Shown piece after piece: positions 1 through 6,402 of a stretch of DNA of 8,032 nucleotides. The notes below the pieces were generated by a model. That model did no database searches, was not told the origin of the DNA, and saw only the letters and a program-made list of their open reading frames with translations. A program made the translations under genes and the position numbers. Within the stretch, counting starts at the first letter, position 1. Each line of letters starts with the position of its first letter. Origin of the DNA: Ignavibacteria bacterium UBA2333 (lineage in GTDB: Bacteria > Bacteroidota > Ignavibacteria > Kapaibacteriales > Kapaibacteriaceae); the NCBI GenBank assembly GCA_002344895.1, contig DDUR01000068.1, forward strand, positions 1 through 8,032, given 5' to 3'.

Positions 1-50
1 TGGGGGAAGATGGGGGAAGATGGGGGATGATAGGGGAAGATGGGGAAGTG
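1..50. repeat. 10-bp G-tract minisatellite
   Basis: Five direct 10-base units run without a gap from the first base of the window. Units 1 and 2 are identical (TGGGGGAAGA), and units 3 to 5 are degenerate (TGGGGGATGA, TAGGGGAAGA, TGGGGAAGTG). Degeneracy rises toward gene A, as expected at the edge of an array, so the array probably continues left of the window. Each unit carries a tract of four or five G on the plus strand, separated by 5-6 base loops. Confidence 0.9.
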
Positions 51-56
51 TCGTAT
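1..56 (-). terminator. Possible C-rich Rho-type (rut) region or G-quadruplex block after gene A
   Basis: The transcript of the operon would read through this stretch as repeated UCUUCCCCCA, which is C-rich and nearly free of G. That composition is typical of Rho loading sites. The opposite (template) strand has five G-tracts of at least four G with short loops, which meets the usual G-quadruplex pattern and could stall polymerase. No hairpin-plus-U-tract terminator is visible between the stop codon of gene A and the window edge. The role in termination is inference from composition and position only. Confidence 0.25.
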
Positions 57-85
57 GGCAAATGTCTTGAGTATAACGTCGAGAA

Positions 86-2155
86 TCAAGGAACGAGAAT
101 GGTGAGCAACATCAGTCGATCCATCGATGGAATAGGCAGGGTATAAACACCTCGCGGAAGATGCTTAACAGTAAACTGACCGCGAGATACTGTCACGTCG
201 TATGCTGAGCCGAGTGTATTATAGACAGTGGTGGGTCCATCTGACAGTAGAATGTTGTACTCTGTTCGAACATCAACAATGTTGTCGTACGCTACAAGAC
301 GATAGTTCTGTCGAACCGGTTCCGCAAACCGAATCCACGGTGTGGATGTTGTAGGCGAGGGGTCGTAGAGCATGAGTCCATTACTCGTAGAGTTGTACGC
401 TATGAGATCCTGCAGAACGAATAGACTATGCGTTGTGAAACTATTCTGCTGCGAGTTATCGTCTGAAAGAACGGTTGCAGACTCACCAATACGCCATCGA
501 ATGGGCATGCCATCGATATTTATGCTATAGAAATAGTTGTCGAATGAAACAACCTGCTCGTCCTTCAAGATATCTGGAACTTCCTCAACTACGATCCACT
601 TGGTGTCACGAAGAGCACAAATCATACCATCTATGATCATGTAGATATTACCGTTGTGAACCATACTGCTTCTGATGCGCATATTGCGATGAATATCAGC
701 AATAGTTAACCATCCGTTGGGATCTCGAATGTAAAGACCATCACGTCGAGCAATAAATACATAGCCTGCAGAAACGTAGAACGAGTCGGCCGACGGTATA
801 GAAACATCAGGGAGAACAGATGTCCATGTGAGCCCATCATCGTATGAGATATACAGATGTGACGAAATCTTCCATGGTAGTCCATTCGAATGCCCACCTT
901 GAATGATTACCTCTGTTGACGGAATACTATCCCAGTCATCTCCGTCGTTGATACTGCGATGAATGTAGGTCGGAAAGAACTTTAGCAGTGTGCCGTGTTG
1001 AGTTCTTGCTGCCGAATGCGGTGCAGGGCCTGGAGAATACAGAACTCGACTATTAAATGCAGCATTGTGAATAGGTATGCAGTAAGCTTGATCCTTTGCA
1101 CGCCATACAAAGAGCTCATCTTTCTTTGACAGCGCGAGTGTAGAGCTCGAATAGCGGATCACATCATTACGACGCCGTGGACCTATGCCCCAAGTTGTGA
1201 ATGTTGAGTCAGAGAAATACCTTGGCCCATCAACTCCCCACAATGTAATTGACACGGAGTCGCCATATGTATGAATTGTCATCCTATTGTCAATTGCACC
1301 AAGAGCGAATGAATCGCGAAATCTGTGCCATGTGTAGCCGTCATCTCGAGATGTGTAGAATGCAGATGATTTGCTCACAAGGAACAGCATGTCTCCAAAA
1401 TCCGCAACTGCACCACTTGGAAACTCATGGTGTGTCAGTCCGTCTAAAGTCGTTGTATATCGGCGAAGTGACGGACGACTGCCATACCAGATAACTGGCC
1501 GATTGCTGGTACGTTGGACATGCGTTACAAGTGAATCAAGTGGTACGTGACTAGGTTTGTTATTCAGGCCAATAAAATAGATTCCATGGACTTCATTGAT
1601 GACGTCAGATGGCGTGAGGGCAACGACGACAGAATCAAGCCACACAAGCTGTGTCAGATGGTACTCATTATACACAGGTTCACCGAACCGTTGCCAGCCA
1701 CTGGCTCCTGCATCATGCGTAACAACGATTCCAAATAGCGCACCTTCTTTCATCCTAGCCACAACAGTGTCACCAACGGCAACGATGGGTCCTTTGTGGT
1801 CCAGAGTGCATTGGCAAGCAATAGCTTTCAAGGTCTTACCTGCGTCATGACTTAGATGCCAGCGATACACACTATCCATAAAGATCATTGTAGAGTCACG
1901 CAGATAGATTAAACGATGTGGACTGATCGAGTCCCATATTCCTGTTTCTGTGTTGAGCTTGCGTGTGCCTGGGTTGGGAAACGTTGAAAATAGTCCAGCA
2001 CTGGAGGACTCTAATTCGACAGGCCGATTGTCATTCATCAGTGATGGTCGATACCACTGTGCTTCCGATGTTGTGACTATTCCCAACACAAACACTATAC
2101 ATACAATCATTTGCCGACATCGAGAAGAACTCGTCAAAGCGTTCACTTGTCGCAT
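86..2155 (-). CDS. Gene A: secreted Asp-box (BNR) beta-propeller protein with T9SS-like C-terminal domain
   Basis: Predicted exported protein of 689 residues; function and ligand are not recognisable. The ATG at 2155 was chosen because it gives a normal signal peptide: basic n-region with R2, R12 and R14, hydrophobic core IVCIVFVLGIV, and likely cleavage after TSEA at about residue 32. It also makes the length match its paralogues. The longer open frame begins at a TTG inside the end of gene B and is unlikely. A weak GAG lies 7 bases upstream. Asp-box motifs sit near residues 102-109 (SHDAGKTL), 146-154 (THDAGASGW), 269-276 (SRDDGYTW), 401-408 (SINDGDDW) and 437-444 (SYDDGLTW), implying a blade-type beta-propeller. 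Residues about 597-689 form a T9SS type-A-like sorting domain (VYNTLGSAY, HLPRGVYTL). The last 37 residues differ strongly from genes B and C (18 of 37 shared with B). C114 and C116 form a CxC pair. Overall hand-counted identity to gene B is about 80%. It is probably the last gene of the operon. Confidence 0.85.
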   Translation of the reverse strand: MRQVNALTSSSRCRQMIVCIVFVLGIVTTSEAQWYRPSLMNDNRPVELESSSAGLFSTFPNPGTRKLNTETGIWDSISPHRLIYLRDSTMIFMDSVYRWHLSHDAGKTLKAIACQCTLDHKGPIVAVGDTVVARMKEGALFGIVVTHDAGASGWQRFGEPVYNEYHLTQLVWLDSVVVALTPSDVINEVHGIYFIGLNNKPSHVPLDSLVTHVQRTSNRPVIWYGSRPSLRRYTTTLDGLTHHEFPSGAVADFGDMLFLVSKSSAFYTSRDDGYTWHRFRDSFALGAIDNRMTIHTYGDSVSITLWGVDGPRYFSDSTFTTWGIGPRRRNDVIRYSSSTLALSKKDELFVWRAKDQAYCIPIHNAAFNSRVLYSPGPAPHSAARTQHGTLLKFFPTYIHRSINDGDDWDSIPSTEVIIQGGHSNGLPWKISSHLYISYDDGLTWTSVLPDVSIPSADSFYVSAGYVFIARRDGLYIRDPNGWLTIADIHRNMRIRSSMVHNGNIYMIIDGMICALRDTKWIVVEEVPDILKDEQVVSFDNYFYSINIDGMPIRWRIGESATVLSDDNSQQNSFTTHSLFVLQDLIAYNSTSNGLMLYDPSPTTSTPWIRFAEPVRQNYRLVAYDNIVDVRTEYNILLSDGPTTVYNTLGSAYDVTVSRGQFTVKHLPRGVYTLPIPSMDRLMLLTILVP
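1550..1879 (-). other. Hypervariable propeller segment of gene A
   Basis: These 110 codons (residues 93-202 of gene A) contain the first two Asp-boxes. By hand count 43 of 110 residues differ from the same segment of gene B (3681-4010). The 60 residues before it differ at only 4 and the 100 after it at 11. The Asp-box cores and the hydrophobic strand residues are retained while the loops between them change, which suits exposed propeller loops. Confidence 0.7.
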
Positions 2156-2161
2156 TGAACG

Positions 2162-2300
2162 CTCAAACAGTGCTGGGTTATTCCAGTTCTGTGCAGGCAG
2201 ATTATCACGGTTAGTGTTACGGAACAAGAACATGTATGCATCTGGCCGAAGGTGACAAAGCGGAGGAGAGTATATACATTCCTCGTGGAAGATGCTCAAC
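2162..2300. repeat. Perfectly conserved 139-bp junction block, copy 1
   Basis: Read by eye, every base equals 4293-4431. The block covers the last 28 codons of gene B with its TAA stop, plus 55 of the 61 intercistronic bases, and stops 6 bases short of the start codon of gene A. The flanking coding sequence on both sides differs between copies, so the block stands out as homogenised or constrained. Confidence 0.85.
2167..2192 (-). promoter_or_regulatory. Intercistronic hairpin upstream of gene A
   Basis: In the transcript, ACAG-aa-CTGG-aauaac-CCAG-ca-CUGU can fold into an 8-bp stem broken by a 2x2 internal loop and capped by a six-base loop. It ends 11 bases before the start codon of gene A, close enough to affect ribosome access or to be a processing site. 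The stem is short and there is no U-tract, so it is not a convincing terminator. The other copy is identical, so compensating changes cannot be used as support. Confidence 0.35.
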
Positions 2301-4286
2301 AGAGAACTGGCCGTGTGAAACTGTTACGCTGTATGCTGAGCCGAGTGTATTATAGACAGTGGTGGGTCCATCTGACAGTAGAATGTTGTACTCTGTTCGA
2401 ACATCAACAATGTTGTCGTACGCTACAAGGCGATAGTTCTGTCGAACCGGTTCCGAAAACCGAATCCACGGTGTGGATGTTGTAGGGGAGGGGTCGTAGA
2501 GGCTGAGTCCGTTAAGGCGAGAATTGTAGGCAATGTATTTCTGCAGAATGGATAGACTATATGTCGTATAACTATCTTGCAGTGAGAATGCTTCAGAAAG
2601 TACTTCTGCTGATTCACCAATACGCCATCGAATGGGCAAGCCATCGATATTTATGCTATAGAAATAGTTTTCGAATGATACAACTTGTCCCTCATCCAAG
2701 ATGTCAGGAACTGCCTCAACTACAATCCATTTGGAATCACGAAGTACACAAATCATACCATTTATGATCATGTAAATATTACCGTTGTGAACCATACTGC
2801 TTCTAATTCGCATATTGCGATGAACATCTGCAATAATTAACTGTCCGTTGGGATTTCGAATGTAGAGCCCATCGCGTCGAGCAATAAAGGCATAGCCCGC
2901 AGAAACGTAGAACGAGTCGGCTGACGGTATAGAAACATCAGGGAGAGCTGATTCCCAGGTGAGCCCATCATCGTTTGAGATATACAGATGTGACGAAATC
3001 TTCCATGGTAGTCCATTCGAATGCCCACCTTGAATGATTACCTCTGTTGATGGAATACTGTCCCAGTCCTCTCCGTCGTTGATACTGCGCTGAATATAGG
3101 TCGGAAAGAATTTTAGCAGTGTGCCGTGTTGAGTTGTTGCAGCCGAATGAGGTACGGGACCAGAAGGAATAAGAACTCGACCGTTAAAAGTCACGTTTCG
3201 AATTGGTATGCAGTAAGCTTGATCCTTTGCACGCCATACAAGGAGCTCATCTTTCCTTGACAGCGCAAAAGTAGAATTCGAATAGAGGAATAAATCGCCA
3301 CGATGCCGTGAACCAATGCCCCAAGACGTGAATGTTGAGTCAGAGAAGTACATTGGCCCATCGACTGCCCATAACTGCAGACTCAAGGAGTCGCCATAGG
3401 TATGAATTGTCATTCTATTGTCAATTGCACCAAGGGCAAACGAATCGCGAATTCTGCGCCACGTATAACCGTCGTCTCGAGATGTATAGAAGGCAGATGA
3501 TTTAGTCACTATAAAAAGCATGTCTCCAAAATCCGCAATTGCACCACTTGGAAACTCGTGAGGTGTTAGTCCTCCCAGAGTCGTAGTATATCGGCGAAGT
3601 GACGGTCGACTGCCGTACCAGATAACTGGTCGATTGCTTGTACCCTGGACTCGAGTTACAAGTGAATCTAGTGGAACGCGACTGGGTGTGTTGTCTAAGC
3701 GAACAAAGTATATCCCTTGGATCTCGTTCATTTCTTCAGAGTGTACAAGTGCAACAGCGACTGAATCGAGCCAGATTAGCTCTGTCGTTCGATACAAGTT
3801 GTACGCTGGTTCACCGAATCTAACCCAGCCGCTTTGACCTGCATCATAGGTAACCATGAGACCTGATATGACGCCCGAATACATGCGTGCAACAATAGTA
3901 TCGCCAACAGCGATGATTGCCTCATTCGGGTCCAATGCACAATCGCACTTGATAGCTCTGAGTGTACGTCCGGCGTCATGACTAAGATGCCATTTACTAT
4001 CACTGTCCACAAAGATCATTGTAGAGTCACGCAGATAGATTAAACGATGTGGGCTGATCGAGTCCCATAGTCCTGTTTCTGTATTGAGCTTACGTGTTCC
4101 CGGGTTGGGAGACGTAGAGAATAGTCCAGCACTGGACGACTCAAATACTACAGGCCGATTGTCATTCATCAGTGATGGTCGATACCACTGTGCATCCGAT
4201 GTTGTGACTATTCCCAACACAAACACTATACATACAATCACTTGCCGACATCGAGAAGAACTCGTCAAGGCGTTCACTTGTCGCAT
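2217..4286 (-). CDS. Gene B: secreted Asp-box (BNR) beta-propeller protein with T9SS-like C-terminal domain
   Basis: Predicted exported protein of 689 residues, a tandem paralogue of gene A; ligand and function unknown. The ATG at 4286 gives a signal peptide with hydrophobic core VIVCIVFVLGIV and likely cleavage after TSDA near residue 32. The frame stays open upstream to a TTG at 4430 inside the end of gene C, but that would add 48 unlikely residues. Residue 16 is a GTG-coded Val where gene A has Met. Asp-boxes sit near 102-109 (SHDAGRTL), 146-154 (TYDAGQSGW), 269-276 (SRDDGYTW), 401-408 (SINDGEDW, degenerate) and 437-444 (SNDDGLTW). The C-terminal T9SS type-A-like module (about 597-689) has VYNTLGSAY and HLPRGMYIL. 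It is a chimera: its first part follows gene A and its final 37 residues are identical to gene C. It starts 61 bases after the stop of gene C and is probably co-transcribed with C and A. Confidence 0.85.
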   Translation of the reverse strand: MRQVNALTSSSRCRQVIVCIVFVLGIVTTSDAQWYRPSLMNDNRPVVFESSSAGLFSTSPNPGTRKLNTETGLWDSISPHRLIYLRDSTMIFVDSDSKWHLSHDAGRTLRAIKCDCALDPNEAIIAVGDTIVARMYSGVISGLMVTYDAGQSGWVRFGEPAYNLYRTTELIWLDSVAVALVHSEEMNEIQGIYFVRLDNTPSRVPLDSLVTRVQGTSNRPVIWYGSRPSLRRYTTTLGGLTPHEFPSGAIADFGDMLFIVTKSSAFYTSRDDGYTWRRIRDSFALGAIDNRMTIHTYGDSLSLQLWAVDGPMYFSDSTFTSWGIGSRHRGDLFLYSNSTFALSRKDELLVWRAKDQAYCIPIRNVTFNGRVLIPSGPVPHSAATTQHGTLLKFFPTYIQRSINDGEDWDSIPSTEVIIQGGHSNGLPWKISSHLYISNDDGLTWESALPDVSIPSADSFYVSAGYAFIARRDGLYIRNPNGQLIIADVHRNMRIRSSMVHNGNIYMIINGMICVLRDSKWIVVEAVPDILDEGQVVSFENYFYSINIDGLPIRWRIGESAEVLSEAFSLQDSYTTYSLSILQKYIAYNSRLNGLSLYDPSPTTSTPWIRFSEPVRQNYRLVAYDNIVDVRTEYNILLSDGPTTVYNTLGSAYSVTVSHGQFSVEHLPRGMYILSSALSPSARCIHVLVP
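3681..4010 (-). other. Hypervariable propeller segment of gene B
   Basis: This is the counterpart of 1550-1879 (residues 93-202 of gene B). Only about 61% of residues match gene A here. The variant residues of neither copy obviously match gene C, so a simple conversion from that neighbour does not explain them. Confidence 0.7.
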
Positions 4287-4292
4287 CGAACA

Positions 4293-4431
4293 CTCAAACA
4301 GTGCTGGGTTATTCCAGTTCTGTGCAGGCAGATTATCACGGTTAGTGTTACGGAACAAGAACATGTATGCATCTGGCCGAAGGTGACAAAGCGGAGGAGA
4401 GTATATACATTCCTCGTGGAAGATGCTCAAC
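4293..4431. repeat. Perfectly conserved 139-bp junction block, copy 2
   Basis: Identical to 2162-2300. Here it covers the end of gene C with its TAA stop, and the gap before gene B. Because gene C is otherwise far from gene B, sharing this exact tail with B is evidence that the tail of B came from C. Confidence 0.85.
4298..4323 (-). promoter_or_regulatory. Intercistronic hairpin upstream of gene B
   Basis: Same 8-bp stem with 2x2 internal loop as at 2167-2192, ending 11 bases before the start codon of gene B. Its presence before both downstream genes, at identical spacing, would let it act in the same way on each. The role is inference. Confidence 0.35.
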
Positions 4432-4629
4432 GGAGAACTGGCCGTGAGAAACTGTTACACTGTGTGCTGAGCCGAGTGTACTGTAAACGGTGGTAGGGCC
4501 ATCTGGGAATACAGTGTCAGGATCTGTATGAACATCAACAATGTTGTCGTGCGCCACAAGACGATAGTTCTGTCGAACCGGTTCCGAAAACCGAATCCAC
4601 GGTGTGGATGTTGTAGGCGAGGGGTCGTA
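4348..4629 (-). repeat. Shared sorting-domain module (three copies: also 2217-2498 and 86-367)
   Basis: A 282-base module (93 codons plus stop) starting at the YDPSPTTSTPW motif ends all three paralogues. The C and B copies agree at 45 of the first 56 residues and all of the last 37. The B and A copies agree at 55 of the first 56 but only 18 of the last 37. The similarity extends to synonymous positions, unlike the bodies of C and B. The module coincides with the predicted T9SS sorting domain. Confidence 0.8.
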
Positions 4630-6402
4630 GATACTTATGACGTGAAAATCTTCCGAATAGAAGAGTACCATGTTGGCTAGCGCTTTGACGTGACTAGTGA
4701 GATATTGTGCTGATGCTAGGTATGGATGATCTGGTATCACACGAGGAGGGCCTCCAATCTGCCACTCAATTGGCCGTCCGGTGGAATCAAAGGCGTAGAA
4801 CCGACCATTAACTGCGCAAACGTTGGACTTCTTGTGTAGTCGAGGGAGTGATTCAACAAAGAGCCAGTGTGTACCGACGAGGCGATAGACAGAAGAATCG
4901 ATGGCAAGGTACGTTGATCCTCCAGTCCGCAGGAGACTCTTTATGTGAACGTGTTTAGGGGAATGTGTTATCACTGAAGGCTCATTGCTGAACAGTAGAT
5001 GGATTTCGTTCTTTCGTACAATCATTACTGCATCATCGGTGATAGTTACTGAATCAGGGTCGCGAATCAGTAGTCCGGGAACGAGTTCGAACCACGACGT
5101 TCCGTCATCGTCCGATACATGAAGAGAACTACCTATTCGCCAGATCCGATCGCCCATATTTCCAGCCGAAACAATTGTATCATCAACAACCTCGGTGTTC
5201 CAAGTTGTGCCATTGTCCGAACTCGTCTGAATGTATCGTAAAAACATCTTGATAATCGATCCTCGTGATGTGCGAGCAATGGCGACCGGTTTGGGGCCTG
5301 AATTCGTAATCACACGGGTTGAAGTGTTGCTTAGGGAGTGGGTAACTTCAATAGCCAAATTATCAGCATACCAGGCAACGAGAGTATCTTGTTGAAGAAC
5401 ATCAAATGTTGGAAGCCTGTATGGTAACCGAGACCCAATCGACCTCCCTTGAACCGTCCAAGAGGTGAATAGAGTATCAGAGATAAAACTGGCATAGTCA
5501 ATAACCTCAATTCGGACAGAATCATCGAAAGCATGAACCCGCAAACGAGGAGGGTAGCTGTTGAATTGAAATGATAAGGGTTCTCGTACATGAAAGCCAG
5601 GTACTTCACGCCATGTTATGGCATCATCATTATCCGAGAAAAGAAAGCGCGATGTATTTGAAATGGCAAACAGACGGTTACCAACGTACGTAAATATTGC
5701 ATCTGGCAAAGTGTCGCTCGACACTTTCCCAAGAGAATCCGTAAAACGTTTTCGAGTCGGCCTTCCATTATAGAGCAGTATAGGTCCACGAAAGGTGGAG
5801 CAGACGTCAGTTATAAGTGAATCCATGGGCTCAGGCTGAAGTTCTCCTTTTAGATTAGTGAAGGAGATAATGTTTTGTGGTGACCCTGCCAGACGGGCCA
5901 CAACAGCAACAACAGTATCAAAATCGACAATACGAAAGGTACCATAATAACCTGTACTATGAATGAATCGCTTCCACGACGACTTGCCACAATCATAGGT
6001 AATCCAGAGTCCGTAAAGATTAGACGCTATAAGGGTGTCACCTTTAGCATAAAGTAGCATAAAGTCAGGGCCTGCAGGAAAGGAATCAATAAGCTTCAGT
6101 GTGCGACCTAAATCGGGGCTGACATAGTGTTCTGTTTTTGAACGCTGCAAGATTAACGTCGAATCATAGGCATGAGTGAGTCTGTCATCCGACAGGTGCG
6201 TCCAGCTCTTGCTCGTAGTATCCCATAGTTCAGTTTGTCCTGAGGTTAGTATTCGAAACGTACCGGTACTCGAAGTAAGGTAACCTGTTCTTCCATCTGT
6301 TGCTGAGTTTAGCGTGGTAAACCATTGAGCCGAAACAGTAAGCGACGTACGTGGTAGCAAAAGGGCTATCGTTAGAATTATCATGAATCGCTGGTTACTC
6401 AT
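4348..6402 (-). CDS. Gene C: secreted Asp-box (BNR) beta-propeller protein with T9SS-like C-terminal domain
   Basis: Predicted exported protein of 684 residues, a distant full-length paralogue of genes A and B. The ATG overlaps the TAA stop of gene D by one base (TAATG), which fixes the start and suggests translational coupling; no clear Shine-Dalgarno is visible. The signal peptide has core FMIILTIALLL, with likely cleavage after VSA at residue 25, giving mature QWF like the QWY of A and B. Asp-boxes lie near 95-102 (SPDLGRTL), 135-143 (TYDCGKSSW), 256-264 (SDNDDAITW, degenerate), 394-401 (SSDNGTTW) and 430-437 (SDDDGTSW), in the same order as in A and B. Residues 592-684 form the T9SS type-A-like module (VYSTLGSAH, HLPRGMYIL). 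The body has diverged strongly from A and B, but this module is nearly the same even in DNA (one run of about 56 identical bases with B), which suggests conversion or domain exchange. Ligand unknown. Confidence 0.88.
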   Translation of the reverse strand: MSNQRFMIILTIALLLPRTSLTVSAQWFTTLNSATDGRTGYLTSSTGTFRILTSGQTELWDTTSKSWTHLSDDRLTHAYDSTLILQRSKTEHYVSPDLGRTLKLIDSFPAGPDFMLLYAKGDTLIASNLYGLWITYDCGKSSWKRFIHSTGYYGTFRIVDFDTVVAVVARLAGSPQNIISFTNLKGELQPEPMDSLITDVCSTFRGPILLYNGRPTRKRFTDSLGKVSSDTLPDAIFTYVGNRLFAISNTSRFLFSDNDDAITWREVPGFHVREPLSFQFNSYPPRLRVHAFDDSVRIEVIDYASFISDTLFTSWTVQGRSIGSRLPYRLPTFDVLQQDTLVAWYADNLAIEVTHSLSNTSTRVITNSGPKPVAIARTSRGSIIKMFLRYIQTSSDNGTTWNTEVVDDTIVSAGNMGDRIWRIGSSLHVSDDDGTSWFELVPGLLIRDPDSVTITDDAVMIVRKNEIHLLFSNEPSVITHSPKHVHIKSLLRTGGSTYLAIDSSVYRLVGTHWLFVESLPRLHKKSNVCAVNGRFYAFDSTGRPIEWQIGGPPRVIPDHPYLASAQYLTSHVKALANMVLFYSEDFHVISIYDPSPTTSTPWIRFSEPVRQNYRLVAHDNIVDVHTDPDTVFPDGPTTVYSTLGSAHSVTVSHGQFSVEHLPRGMYILSSALSPSARCIHVLVP

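Larger units (their letters stand above)
204..2334. repeat. Tandem duplication, copy 1 (2131 bp)
   Basis: This is the left copy of a direct repeat with a period of exactly 2131 bases. It holds most of gene A, the gap upstream of it and the tail of gene B. The 15-base word GCTGAGCCGAGTGTA occurs at 204, 2335 and 4466, always 2131 apart, and marks the likely crossover point. No net length change separates the copies, since both genes have the same number of codons. Confidence 0.9.
2335..4465. repeat. Tandem duplication, copy 2 (2131 bp)
   Basis: This is the right copy of the direct repeat. It holds most of gene B, the gap upstream of it and the tail of gene C. It is in register with copy 1 throughout, but divergence is very uneven: long identical runs (for example about 70 bases around 2980-3050, matching 850-920) alternate with heavily changed stretches. 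Confidence 0.9.

Noticed and set aside
1..50. CRISPR array
   Set aside because: The 10-base units abut each other with no spacers.
1950..2255. Plus-strand open frame, repeated with similar sequence at 4084-4386
   Set aside because: It looks conserved only because it lies opposite the duplicated N-terminal coding region of genes A and B. It has no ribosome binding site, signal or recognisable domain.
2156..2299. Extended N-terminus of gene A from a TTG at 2299 (and the matching one of gene B from 4430)
   Set aside because: It would overlap the end of the preceding gene in another frame and put 48 extra residues before a clear signal peptide. The ATG at 2155 or 4286 gives lengths that match gene C.
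204..4465. Composite transposon or insertion sequence causing the duplication
   Set aside because: No transposase, terminal inverted repeats or target-site duplication is visible. Homologous crossing-over between gene tails explains the junction.
86..6402. Sialidase (neuraminidase) enzymes
   Set aside because: Asp-boxes are structural, not catalytic. No FRIP-type motif or sialidase arginine-triad context was seen, so only a propeller fold is claimed.
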